Shown: positions 51,971 through 59,825 of the stretch, one piece after another
Layout of the letters: every line of letters begins with the position of its first letter
Numbering within the stretch: the first letter of the stretch is position 1
Origin: CAYGLV01 sp964351025
GTDB taxonomy: Bacteria > Actinomycetota > Thermoleophilia > Gaiellales > Gaiellaceae
Direction of reading: 5' to 3'
DNA length: 64,000 bases
Assembly (NCBI GenBank): GCA_964351025.1
Contig: CAYGLV010000007.1
Span: 1 to 64,000 of the forward strand
The notes under the pieces: model-generated
Database searches by the model: none
Seen by the model: only the letters and a program-made list of their open reading frames with translations
Told to the model about the DNA's origin: nothing
Position numbers and translations under genes: made by a program

Positions 51971-52889
51971 CGGAGAGCGCCTCTTCGATCTTGTCGAGAC
52001 TCTCGAGATTGTTGACCGAAACCGCTTTGACGCTACGGTCGATCCGCCTCACCAGGCCCGAGAGGACGTTGCCCGGACCAACTTCGACGAAGGTCGAGAC
52101 GCCCTGCTTCACCAGCTCGCGCGCCGACTGCGTGAATCTCACGGGCGCAGTGAGCTGGTCGATGAGGAGCGTCCCGAGCCGAGCCGCCGGCTCGATGCGA
52201 GCGGTCACGGTGGACATGAAGGGCGCGATCGGCTCCGCGAACTTGATCCGATCGACGGCGGGGCGCAGGCGGTCCGCAGCGCGCGCCACGAGCGGGCTGT
52301 GGAAGGCCCCCGACACCTTGAGGCGGATCGCTCGTCGGGCGCCGAGGCTCTCGGCCTCGGCGCAGCACTCCTCGACGGCCTCGTTTTCGCCCGAGATCAC
52401 GATCTGTCCCGGGCAATTGTAGTTCGCCGGCCAGACGCCGACGATCTTGCGGCAGAGGTTCTCGACCTCTTCGTCCTCGAGCCCGAGGATCGCTGCCATC
52501 ACGCCTGGGCGCTGCCGCGCCGCTTCGGCCATGGCGAGCCCGCGCTCGCGCACGAGGCCGATCGCCTCGGCGGTCGAGAACGCGCCGACAGATGCGAGCG
52601 CTGCGAACTCGCCGACGGAGTGCCCGACGACGACGTCGGGCTCGATCCCGCGCTGGCGCAGAGCCGCGAGAATGGCGAGGCTCGTCGCCACGAGCGCAGG
52701 TTGCTGCACCTCGGTCTCGACGAGCTCGTCGAGCTCGGCCTCGAAGCAGAGCCGGACGAGGTCGAGCCCGGAAGCCTCGCTGCCGATCCGAAAGACCTCC
52801 ATCGCCTCGGGCACCGCCTGGGCGATGTCGCGTCCCATTCCCGCCTCCAGCGAGCCCTGGCCCGGGAAGCAGAAGGCGACCTTGCTCAT
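51963..52889 (-). CDS. fabD: malonyl-CoA:ACP transacylase
   Basis: A 308-residue transacylase that loads malonyl onto ACP. It begins AFCFPGQGSLEAGMG; the active serine is in VVVGHSVGEFAALASVGAF. The catalytic His lies in VSGAFHSPLVARAAD, and the C-terminal GPGNVLSGLVRR is typical. ATG 52889 overlaps the fabH stop (ATGA). Confidence 0.95.
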   Translation of the reverse strand: MSKVAFCFPGQGSLEAGMGRDIAQAVPEAMEVFRIGSEASGLDLVRLCFEAELDELVETEVQQPALVATSLAILAALRQRGIEPDVVVGHSVGEFAALASVGAFSTAEAIGLVRERGLAMAEAARQRPGVMAAILGLEDEEVENLCRKIVGVWPANYNCPGQIVISGENEAVEECCAEAESLGARRAIRLKVSGAFHSPLVARAADRLRPAVDRIKFAEPIAPFMSTVTARIEPAARLGTLLIDQLTAPVRFTQSARELVKQGVSTFVEVGPGNVLSGLVRRIDRSVKAVSVNNLESLDKIEEALSAA

Positions 52890-53881
52890 GCCGCTCTCCT
52901 CTCCGTCCACTCCATCAATGCCGAGCCCCACGTGAGGCCCGCTCCCATGCCGGTCATCAGGACGAGCTCGCCCTCGCGCAGGCGCCCTTCCGCGCGGGCG
53001 TCCGCCAGGGCGAGCGGAATCGAGCCGGACGACGTGTTTCCGTAGCGCTCGACGTTCACAACCACCTTCTCGGGCGGAATGCCGAGCTTGTGCGCGGCGT
53101 GGTCGATGATGCGCTTGTTCGCCTGGTGTGGCACGTACACGTCCACCTCGTCCACGCTGCGCCCGCACTCGGCGAGGATCTTCTCGGCCGAGTAGACCAT
53201 GATCCGGGTCGCAAACTTGTACACCTCGCGTCCGTTCATCTTCACATGCGCGTCGGGGTCGTCGAAGGCGCGCGAGCCGCTGCCCGGCAGCCAGAGGTGA
53301 ACGCCGCCGGCGCCGTCGGCGCCGAGCTCGAAGCCGAGGAAGCCGCCCTGCGAGACCGGCTCCATCACCACCGCTCCGGCGCCGTCTCCGAAGAGGATGA
53401 GCGTCGAGCGGTCCTCCCAGTCGAGGATCTTCGAGAGCACGTCGCCGCCAACGACGAGCGCCCGCCGGGCGAGCCCCGTCGCGAGCATTCCGTACGCCTG
53501 CGCGACGGCGTACATGAAGCCCGTGCAGCCGGCCGAGAGGTCGTAGGCGCCGGCCTTCTTGGCGCCCAGCGCGTCGGCGATGAGCGCAGACGACGCGGGA
53601 AACGCCATATCGGGTGTCACCGTTGCGACGATCACGAGGTCGAGATCGCCGCCGTCGACACCGGCCGCCTCCAGCGCTTCACGGCACGCGGGAAGCGCGA
53701 TGTCGGTGAGCGCCTCGTCCTTGCTCGCCATCCGGCGCTCGCGGATGCCCGTGCGCTCCTGGATCCACTCGTCGGAGGTCTCCACGTACTGCGCGAGATC
53801 GTCGTTCGTCACGATCCGCGCCGGCACGTGCACGCCGAGGCCCGTGATGCCGATCCTGACGCCATCCGCGCGGCCGATCAC
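52886..53881 (-). CDS. fabH: 3-oxoacyl-ACP synthase III
   Basis: The initiating condensing enzyme, 331 residues, joining a short acyl-CoA to malonyl-ACP. It has WIQERTGIRERR, the active Cys in YDLSAGCTGFMYAV, the His in VPHQANKRIIDH and the Asn in ERYGNTSSGSIPLAL. GTG start one base after the fabZ stop. Confidence 0.95.
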   Translation of the reverse strand: MIGRADGVRIGITGLGVHVPARIVTNDDLAQYVETSDEWIQERTGIRERRMASKDEALTDIALPACREALEAAGVDGGDLDLVIVATVTPDMAFPASSALIADALGAKKAGAYDLSAGCTGFMYAVAQAYGMLATGLARRALVVGGDVLSKILDWEDRSTLILFGDGAGAVVMEPVSQGGFLGFELGADGAGGVHLWLPGSGSRAFDDPDAHVKMNGREVYKFATRIMVYSAEKILAECGRSVDEVDVYVPHQANKRIIDHAAHKLGIPPEKVVVNVERYGNTSSGSIPLALADARAEGRLREGELVLMTGMGAGLTWGSALMEWTERRAA

Positions 53882-53882
53882 G

Positions 53883-54326
53883 TCAGCGCTCCACGGCGAA
53901 GGTCAGGGTGGCTCGGGCGGCCAACTCGTCGCCGACGTACGCGGTCGCTTTGCCGCGGCCGATCGGCCCGCGAAGCTGATCGATCTCGCAGGTCAGGGTC
54001 AGCACGTCGCCGGGGACGACGACGCGCTTGAAGCGGCAGTCGTCGATTCCGGCGAAGAACGCGATCTTGCCGCGGAACTCCTCCTCCACGAGGACGGCCA
54101 CCGCGCCCGCCTGGGCCATCGCCTCGACGATCACGACGCCCGGGGTCACGGGGCGACCGGGGAAGTGCCCCGCGAACCACACGTCTTCGGGCCGCATCTC
54201 GCGCCGCGCGACGACGCGTCGTCGTGGCTCGAGCTCCAGCACCTCGTCGAGGAGAAGGAATGGCTCTCGGTGGGGGATGATCTGCTCGATCTCCTCCCGC
54301 CCGAACGGCGCGCTGATCACGCTCAT
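53883..54326 (-). CDS. fabZ: 3-hydroxyacyl-ACP dehydratase (FabZ/FabA-like hotdog)
   Basis: A 147-residue single hotdog dehydratase: IIPHREPFLLLDEVLELEP, the catalytic segment AGHFPGRPVTPGVVIVEAMA with His, and FFAGIDDCRFKRVVVPGD. The Glu of the pair is in the central helix. ATG overlaps the stop of the sigma gene (ATGA). Confidence 0.93.
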   Translation of the reverse strand: MSVISAPFGREEIEQIIPHREPFLLLDEVLELEPRRRVVARREMRPEDVWFAGHFPGRPVTPGVVIVEAMAQAGAVAVLVEEEFRGKIAFFAGIDDCRFKRVVVPGDVLTLTCEIDQLRGPIGRGKATAYVGDELAARATLTFAVER

Positions 54327-54943
54327 GCGACTGCGGAGTCTTCCCCGTCGAGCAGCCCGCGCAGGCCCGCGCGCGCGCGGTGGGCATAGCACTTTGCCGT
54401 CCCGACCGGCATTCCCGACGCGGCCGAAATCTCCGGAAACGAGTAGCCGAAGGCGTCCTTGAGCACGACGACGCGAGCCTGTGCAGCCGGGATCCTGCGC
54501 AGCTCCGCGCGCAGCTCACGGCGCAGCTCGGCGAGCAGCGCGGCGCGGGCCGGATCGCCGTCCGGGGCGGCGCGGGTGTCCTCGTCCAGCGGCTCCCAGC
54601 GGCGGGCCAGCCGACGCTGGGCGATGTCGCGACAGGCGTTCACGGTCAGCCGGTGCACCCACGTCGCAAACGCGGCCTCGCCGCGGAACTGGCCGATGCT
54701 CGTGCAGAGGCGCGTGAGCGCATCCTGGGCGGCATCGCGAGCGTCCTCGGGGTCGCGCAGGAGGTGGCGCGACAGCCGCTCCACGCGAGGCGCATGGCGT
54801 TCGCAGAGCGCGTCGAGCGCCCTTCGGTCACCGTCTTTTGCCCGTCTCACCAAGATCGGATCGCTCAGCCTCTCGTAGTCGAGCGGCGCCTCGTGGCGCA
54901 GCTCACGGGAGATTGGACGGCCCGAGCGGAGAGGCGGTTGCAC
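54323..54943 (-). CDS. ECF-family RNA polymerase sigma factor at the head of the fab operon
   Basis: A 206-residue sigma factor with both domains. Region 2 has LCERHAPRVERLSRHLLRDP, DARDAAQDALTRL and FATWVHRLTVNACRDIAQRR. Region 4 has RIPAAQARVVVLKDAFGYSF and ISAASGMPVGTAKCYAHRAR. No anti-sigma gene is adjacent. TAGACT plus six bases precedes the GTG, supporting this start and a leaderless mRNA. It overlaps fabZ, so the sigma is made together with fatty-acid enzymes. Confidence 0.9.
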   Translation of the reverse strand: MQPPLRSGRPISRELRHEAPLDYERLSDPILVRRAKDGDRRALDALCERHAPRVERLSRHLLRDPEDARDAAQDALTRLCTSIGQFRGEAAFATWVHRLTVNACRDIAQRRLARRWEPLDEDTRAAPDGDPARAALLAELRRELRAELRRIPAAQARVVVLKDAFGYSFPEISAASGMPVGTAKCYAHRARAGLRGLLDGEDSAVA

Positions 54944-54949
54944 ACGGGC

Positions 54950-54955
54950 AGTCTA
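54950..54955 (-). promoter_or_regulatory. -10 element of the sigma-fab operon
   Basis: TAGACT on the minus strand, exactly six bases before the GTG of the sigma gene. A near-palindrome, AACAC-C-GTGTT at 54995-55005, lies further upstream at the end of the amidase gene. Confidence 0.5.
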
Positions 54956-55003
54956 GACGGCAGGTCAGGCTTTCCCGGCCGACGCCGGCCAAGCAACACC
55001 GTG

Positions 55004-57106
55004 TTACCTGGACGGAGGGCGGCGCACCGGGGCACTCTTGTTGCCCGCCGCGTCCCAGGCGACGACCCGCACCCGTCCCGCAGGGCCATCCCAGGGAATC
55101 GTCACCTCGCCGGCCTCCGAGGCCACGTGCTTGACGCTCTTCCCGTTCACGAGCAGCGTCAGGGCCGCCGGCTCGCTCACCCGAACCCGTAGCGGCAGAC
55201 CGGGCAGGACGCTGACCTTGGGCGGCGTGGAGTCGGCATCGAACGTCGCCCCGATAGACGCGCTGGTGACCGCGTCGGTGGCCTCGACGAGCACCTCGTA
55301 GCCACCGTCCCGCAGCCGGCCGACGCGCTTCGAGCCGTCCCACACGACCCGCTGGAAACCGAGGGGCAGCGGGCCGGCAAAGGGCGTCGCCACCCATCTC
55401 CCGTCGCGGAGGACCCGCACGCGCACGGCGGCCGGCGCGGCCAGCTCGAAGGAGAAGGTGACGCGCTCGAGCCGGCCGTCGCGGTTCGGCGAGAAGACCA
55501 CGGGCTCGACTTCGAGCCCGCCGAGCGTCCGCGTCACCGCGACGTTGACGAGGCCGACCGCCTCCTTGCCGTCGTCGCCGAAGGCGCTGATCCGGAGCTG
55601 GTAGGACGCATCCTGAAGCTCGCTCGCCGTGAAGCGGAAGGAGTGCTCGCCCGCTCGCTGCCTGCGCGGCCGCTGCAACAGCGCCACAGGCTGGCCGATC
55701 AGGTCAAGCGCCTGGATGGACACGGTCGCCGGCTTCGTGAGGCCGTAGGTGATCGTGGACTCGTCCGCCTGGCCGTCGAAGTTCGGGCTGATCGTCTCCG
55801 GGTCGGCGGCGAGACCGGTGATCACGACGGGCAGCGCCCTGCCGCCGATCACGCCTGCGGCGGCGCGCACCGTCGTACCGGCCGAGATCGTCCAGGCGTA
55901 CGCAACCGGCGTGACGGCGCTCGCATTCCAGGTCCAGTCCACGGTCGGGCCCACTCCGGAGCCGGTGGCGACGGTCGCGCCGGCGGCGTCGGTCACGGTC
56001 ACGGTCCACGGCAGCTCGCTCGACAGGCGGGCGCGGAAACGGACGGGAGCGCCCACGTTGCCCTCGATCTTCGGCTCGTAGAGCTTCGGCAGCCCGAGCG
56101 CTGCCGCAGCACCGGCGATCGCACCGATGCGCCGGTAGAGCGTGTCGCCCGGGCACTCGGTGAAGCCCGCATCGCGGTGGCCGGAAATCGCCCTCAGGAA
56201 GACCGGCAGGCCCGCTGGGAAGCGCTGGTTGCCGCCCGAGATCGCAGAGAGGGTCGAGAGCGGGTCGAGGTGGGCCACGTCGAGCCGCCAGGCGAGCAGG
56301 CGGGCGAGCGAGTCCTCGGCCGCCTTCGCCGGCAGCTCGTGGCCGTACTCGCCGAGCACCGCCACGCCGACCGAGCCGGTGTTGAAGCCCTCGGTGTGCG
56401 CGCCAACGACGTTCCGTTCGACTCCGCCGGCCCGGCCCTCGTAGACCGTGCCGTACTTGTCGACAAGGAAGTTGTAGCCGACGTCGTTCCAGCCGTTGCC
56501 CTTCACGTGGTAGAGCGCGATCCCGCGCACGATCGCCGCCGCCTCGGCTGGGGAGTAGTCGTTTGCGCCTGCCGTGTGGTGAACTACCGTGAAGCGGACG
56601 GTCTCCGCGTAGGCAGGCGGGCTCCGGACGATCGACTCGTCCGCCCCCCAGGCGGCACGGCCGACGACCGGCGGTGAGTTGGCGACGGAGAGAGAGCGCG
56701 GAGGCACCCGCACCTCGGGACTCGAGACGAACCACGTCTTCAAGCGCGTCACGCGGCCGCTCAGCCGGTACTCGATCCGGTTCGCCGGCCCCGTCCACCA
56801 GGGATTGCCGACCTGCCAGCCGCGCGTGCGGGCGACCTCGGAGCTGCGCGGGTCGGGCAGGTCCTCGGCCTCCGGCGCGGCCTGCCGCCACGCGCTCCAG
56901 CGCCCGGTGAGCGAGCGCGTGCGGAACGAGACGGTGCCCGGCCCCTGCCAGTGCAGGCCGACCAGATCGAAGCGGGACGGCGCCGCGGCCGCCAGGGCGC
57001 GCTCGCCGTGCAGCGGCACCTCCCGGGAGGTGATCGTCGCCGCCTCCGCGCGCGCGAGCGCGGGGAAGGCGAGCAGGCAGAGCAGGGCGATGCGGAGAGT
57101 TTTCAT
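55004..57106 (-). CDS. secreted N-acetylmuramoyl-L-alanine amidase (PGRP type) with Ig-like domains
   Basis: The 700-residue precursor has a signal peptide (LRIALLCLLAFPALARAEA). The PGRP/amidase-2 domain lies at about 145-330: VGRAAWGADESIV, TVVHHTAGANDYSP with a zinc His, GYNFLVDKYGTVYEGR, and SGHRDAGFTECPGDTLY with the second His and Cys ligands. FlgD/Ig-like repeats follow (ISPNFDGQADESTITYGL, FSPNRDGRLERVTFSFEL), ending in a basic tail. It cleaves the stem peptide from muramic acid outside the cell. The operon promoter of the sigma gene lies just after its stop. Confidence 0.88.
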   Translation of the reverse strand: MKTLRIALLCLLAFPALARAEAATITSREVPLHGERALAAAAPSRFDLVGLHWQGPGTVSFRTRSLTGRWSAWRQAAPEAEDLPDPRSSEVARTRGWQVGNPWWTGPANRIEYRLSGRVTRLKTWFVSSPEVRVPPRSLSVANSPPVVGRAAWGADESIVRSPPAYAETVRFTVVHHTAGANDYSPAEAAAIVRGIALYHVKGNGWNDVGYNFLVDKYGTVYEGRAGGVERNVVGAHTEGFNTGSVGVAVLGEYGHELPAKAAEDSLARLLAWRLDVAHLDPLSTLSAISGGNQRFPAGLPVFLRAISGHRDAGFTECPGDTLYRRIGAIAGAAAALGLPKLYEPKIEGNVGAPVRFRARLSSELPWTVTVTDAAGATVATGSGVGPTVDWTWNASAVTPVAYAWTISAGTTVRAAAGVIGGRALPVVITGLAADPETISPNFDGQADESTITYGLTKPATVSIQALDLIGQPVALLQRPRRQRAGEHSFRFTASELQDASYQLRISAFGDDGKEAVGLVNVAVTRTLGGLEVEPVVFSPNRDGRLERVTFSFELAAPAAVRVRVLRDGRWVATPFAGPLPLGFQRVVWDGSKRVGRLRDGGYEVLVEATDAVTSASIGATFDADSTPPKVSVLPGLPLRVRVSEPAALTLLVNGKSVKHVASEAGEVTIPWDGPAGRVRVVAWDAAGNKSAPVRRPPSR

Positions 57107-57195
57107 ACGGGGCGCGCGAGTCTGGGGTGGCAGACCTCAGTCTTCGCCCATGAGGGTAGCGACCCTTCCTTCGCGGAGTCATACTGAAAGGCGAC

Positions 57196-57528
57196 GTGGA
57201 GCCAGAGCCGGAGTCGCCAGAACAGGAACCGGAAGCGGGCCCGCCGCCGCCGGCGGCGGCGGCCACGGAACCCGTCGAGTCCCGCGGCACGCAGCTGCGC
57301 CGGCAGGCTCGCAGCGCCCGCCTCTACACCTCGGCGTTCCTCGTGGTTGCGATGCTGGTCGCGCTGATCGCACTCGTGATCGCGAACACACGCCGCGTGG
57401 AGATCAGCTGGGTGATCGGCTCGAGCGAGGCCTCGCTCGTCTGGATCATCGTCGCCGCCGCGATTCTGGGCTGGCTCCTGGGAATCGCCACGTTTGTGGC
57501 CCTCCGCCTGCGCACGCGCCGCCGGTAG
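57196..57528 (+). CDS. LapA-domain (DUF1049) membrane protein
   Basis: The 110-residue protein has an acidic, Pro/Ala-rich N-terminus. Two membrane helices follow (LYTSAFLVVAMLVALIALVI and SLVWIIVAAAILGWLLGIAT) around the family sequence ANTRRVEISWVIG. The C-terminus is basic (ALRLRTRRR). Function in actinobacteria unknown. GTG start with GAAAGG upstream; divergent from the amidase by 89 bases. Confidence 0.82.
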   Translation: MEPEPESPEQEPEAGPPPPAAAATEPVESRGTQLRRQARSARLYTSAFLVVAMLVALIALVIANTRRVEISWVIGSSEASLVWIIVAAAILGWLLGIATFVALRLRTRRR

Positions 57529-57609
57529 ACGACCGCCCCCCCCGGCGCTACCATCTGGGGTGTACGGCCACTCTCGGCCGCGAGTTTCGACGTCTAGCCT
57601 CGAGGATCG

Positions 57610-58200
57610 ATGACCGAACCGTATTCCAGCCCGCTGCGCGTCCTGATCGCCAACGAGCGGCGCGACCGGCTCGAACTGCTGGCGCAGGTTGTAACCGGGT
57701 TGGGACACGACGTGATCGCGCGCGAGGTCGAGGTCAGCCAGGTCGCTGCAGTGACGACGAAGGAGCAGCCCGACGTCGCCCTCGTCGGGCTCGGAGAGAG
57801 CGCCGAGCATGCGCTCGAGCTGATCTCGAAGATCGTGCGCGAGGCGTCCTGCCCCGTGATCGCGCTCCTCTCGTCCAGAGACCCCGACTACGTCCGCGAG
57901 GCGGCCCGGCGTGGGGTTTTTGCCTACATCGTGGACAGCATCCCCGAGGAGCTGCAAAGCGCGATCGACATCACGCTGCAGCGCTTCGCCGAGTACCACA
58001 GCCTGCAGGGCGCCTTCGGGCGCCGGGCCGTGATCGAGCAGGCCAAGGGCATCCTGATGGCCCGCCACGGGCTCCCGGCCGACAAGGCATTCGAGATGCT
58101 GAAGGATCACTCGCAGCACAACGGCCACAAGTTGATCGGCGTCGCGCAGGCTGTCGTCGACAGCCATCTCCTGCTGCTGCCGCCGGTGCCTGTCGAGTAG
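57610..58200 (+). CDS. ANTAR-domain regulator with pseudo-receiver
   Basis: The 196-residue protein has a receiver-like N-terminal domain and a C-terminal ANTAR RNA-binding domain (about 140-190: RRAVIEQAKGILMARHGL, then ADKAFEMLKDHSQ). ANTAR proteins bind paired hairpins and prevent transcription termination. The receiver lacks the phospho-Asp: the usual PDxxxxD strand reads PDVALVGLG, and the acidic pair at the start reads NE. Control by binding rather than phosphorylation is therefore likely. Targets unknown. Start ATG with GAGG upstream. Confidence 0.87.
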   Translation: MTEPYSSPLRVLIANERRDRLELLAQVVTGLGHDVIAREVEVSQVAAVTTKEQPDVALVGLGESAEHALELISKIVREASCPVIALLSSRDPDYVREAARRGVFAYIVDSIPEELQSAIDITLQRFAEYHSLQGAFGRRAVIEQAKGILMARHGLPADKAFEMLKDHSQHNGHKLIGVAQAVVDSHLLLLPPVPVE

Positions 58201-58252
58201 CCGCCGGCGACCCGGAAGCTTGTCGTAACCGGCTCAAGGCCGTGCTAGACTG

Positions 58253-58411
58253 ACGTCTGCGCAGCCGTAACAACCGGCCGCCGTGCAGGAATGCGAGGTG
58301 CCGAGCAACCGGCCTTCGCGAAGGATCCGCCCTCAGCAGCGCAGGTCGGAGCGACTGGCTGACCTGAACGCCCCGGTCAGCGGTGAGGCTTCCAGCTGAG
58401 GAGTGGACCGC
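58253..58411 (+). promoter_or_regulatory. structured leader of the ice-binding protein gene
   Basis: A TAGACT element ends just before this stretch (58248-58253). Within it, CTGACC (58359-58364) can pair either with upstream sequence (CAGGTC 58342-58347 with GACCTG 58361-58366) or with GGTCAG (58375-58380); the two stems exclude each other. CCTCAGC (58331-58337) can pair with GCTGAGG (58395-58401), hiding an AGGAG ribosome site. CAACCGGCC occurs twice (58271 and 58306). The design resembles a riboswitch or attenuator, but it matches no class I know. The remaining DNA up to 58525 holds no separate gene. Confidence 0.45.
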
Positions 58412-58525
58412 ATGGACGACTACGAGCGACGAGCCCGCCTCCGAGGCGGCCGCACGGCGCTCCGGCACCGTGCTCCCAGACCCACGACCAGAGACTTGAA
58501 CGTAGACCGAGCTGAAGGAGCCGAC

Positions 58526-59740
58526 ATGAGAACCAAGGCAAACGCACCGCCCGTTCTGCTTGCATTCGCGTCCGCCAGACGCCGCACGCTCGCGGTGGGA
58601 AGCGCCGGGCTCGTCGTCGCGCTGATCATGGCGCTCACGCTCGGGTCCAGCGCCCAGGCCGTATCGCCGGTCACGATTGGGCTGGGGGCCGCAGGCCAGT
58701 ACGCGGTGCTGGCCGGTTCCGGGATGACCAACTCCGGCACGAGCACGATCGTCGGCGATGTCGGGTCGTCCCCGACCCCGTCCCAGACGGGATTCACCCC
58801 CTGCCCCGCGGCGAACTGCATCGCCCTCACCGGTGCGAACCACAACGATCCCGACCCGAACGACGCGGCGACACAGAGCGCGAAGACCGCCCTGGCGACG
58901 GCGTACGACAACGCGGCCGGGCGAACGCCAACTTCGGTGGGCGTCGAGCTCGGCGGCAAGACGCTCGTGGCCGGCGTCTACACATCGGGGAGCGTCGGGG
59001 CGGACACGTTCGGCATCACGGGTGAGCTCATTCTCAACGGGGACAACAACTGGGACTCAGTCTTCATCTTCCAGACCGAAGCCACGCTGATCACCGCCGG
59101 GGCCAGCAAGATCACGCTGCTCCGTGGCGCGCAGGCCTGCAACATCTTCTGGCAGGTCGGCTCGTCCGCAACGCTCGGGGGAAACTCCTTCTTCAAGGGG
59201 ACGATTCTTGCCAATGCCACCATCACGGTCGGCGGCGGCGCGACCATCGCCGGTCGGCTGCTGGCCGCCCGGCAGGGCTCCGCCGGAGCGGTGACATTGA
59301 TCAACGACACGATCACGAAGCCGTCGACGTGCGTCCAGCAAGCCGACGTGGATGCTGCCGCTGCTGTGGCAGCGGCCGAGGCAGCGAGAGTCGCGGCGGT
59401 CGAGGCGGCCAGGGTCGCCGAGGTGGCCAGGCTCGCAGCGGTCGAGGCCGCGAGAGTCGCGGCGGTCGAGGCGGCAGCACGGGCCGCAGCCAAGGCACAG
59501 GCGGCTAAAGTCGCGGCGGCGAAGGCCGCAGCGAAGGCGAAGGCTGCCGCGGTGAAGGCCGCGACGGAGGCGAAGGTCGTCGCGACGGCGAAGGCCAAGG
59601 TGGTGGCGAAGGTTGCCGCCGTGAAGGCTGCTGAAGCGAAGGTCGCAGCCGTGAAGGCCGCCAAGGCGGCAAAGGCCGCCAACGTGGCGAAGATCGCGGC
59701 GGTGAAGGCTGCGGCAGCGAGGGCTGGGTTTACCGGCTAG
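58526..59740 (+). CDS. secreted ice-binding-like protein (DUF3494) with Ala/Lys-rich tail
   Basis: The 404-residue precursor has a long signal peptide (RRRTLAVGSAGLVVALIMAL, cleavage after SSAQA near 45). A DUF3494 domain covers about 48-265 (AGQYAVLAGSGMTNSGTSTI, GVYTSGSVGADTFGITGELI, WQVGSSATLGGNSFFKGTIL). DUF3494 members adsorb to ice or act as surface adhesins. The last 134 residues consist of repeats of AAK, AAV and EAARVA, very basic and helical, like histone-H1 tails. ATG 58526 has AAGGAG upstream; ATG 58412, also with a good ribosome site, would add 38 residues. Confidence 0.83.
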   Translation: MRTKANAPPVLLAFASARRRTLAVGSAGLVVALIMALTLGSSAQAVSPVTIGLGAAGQYAVLAGSGMTNSGTSTIVGDVGSSPTPSQTGFTPCPAANCIALTGANHNDPDPNDAATQSAKTALATAYDNAAGRTPTSVGVELGGKTLVAGVYTSGSVGADTFGITGELILNGDNNWDSVFIFQTEATLITAGASKITLLRGAQACNIFWQVGSSATLGGNSFFKGTILANATITVGGGATIAGRLLAARQGSAGAVTLINDTITKPSTCVQQADVDAAAAVAAAEAARVAAVEAARVAEVARLAAVEAARVAAVEAAARAAAKAQAAKVAAAKAAAKAKAAAVKAATEAKVVATAKAKVVAKVAAVKAAEAKVAAVKAAKAAKAANVAKIAAVKAAAARAGFTG

Positions 59741-59751
59741 GGCTGACGGCA

Positions 59752-59786
59752 CCGAAGGCGGGTGGCCCTGAGCTGCCCGCCTTCGG
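59752..59786 (+). terminator. hairpin after the ice-binding gene
   Basis: CCGAAGGCGGG and its perfect complement flank a 13-base loop, 12 bases after the stop codon. There is only a weak T-rich stretch downstream (GGTTCGGCCCTTGTT), so it may be a terminator of reduced efficiency. Confidence 0.6.
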
Positions 59787-59825
59787 TTCGGCCCTTGTTC
59801 CAACCCCAGTAGAAGACCCGAGACG

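Noticed and set aside
54950..55010. Rho-independent terminator between the amidase and sigma genes
   Set aside because: The small GGCCG-GCGT-CGGCC stem has no T-run; the stretch is better read as the promoter region of the sigma gene.
58201..58525. Known riboswitch (c-di-GMP, c-di-AMP, SAM, TPP, cobalamin)
   Set aside because: The invariant cores of these classes could not be found by eye, so the leader is reported only as an unclassified structure.
59360..59735. CRISPR or minisatellite array
   Set aside because: The repetition is at the amino acid level (AAK, AAV), with irregular units and no spacers; it is the coding tail of the ice-binding protein.
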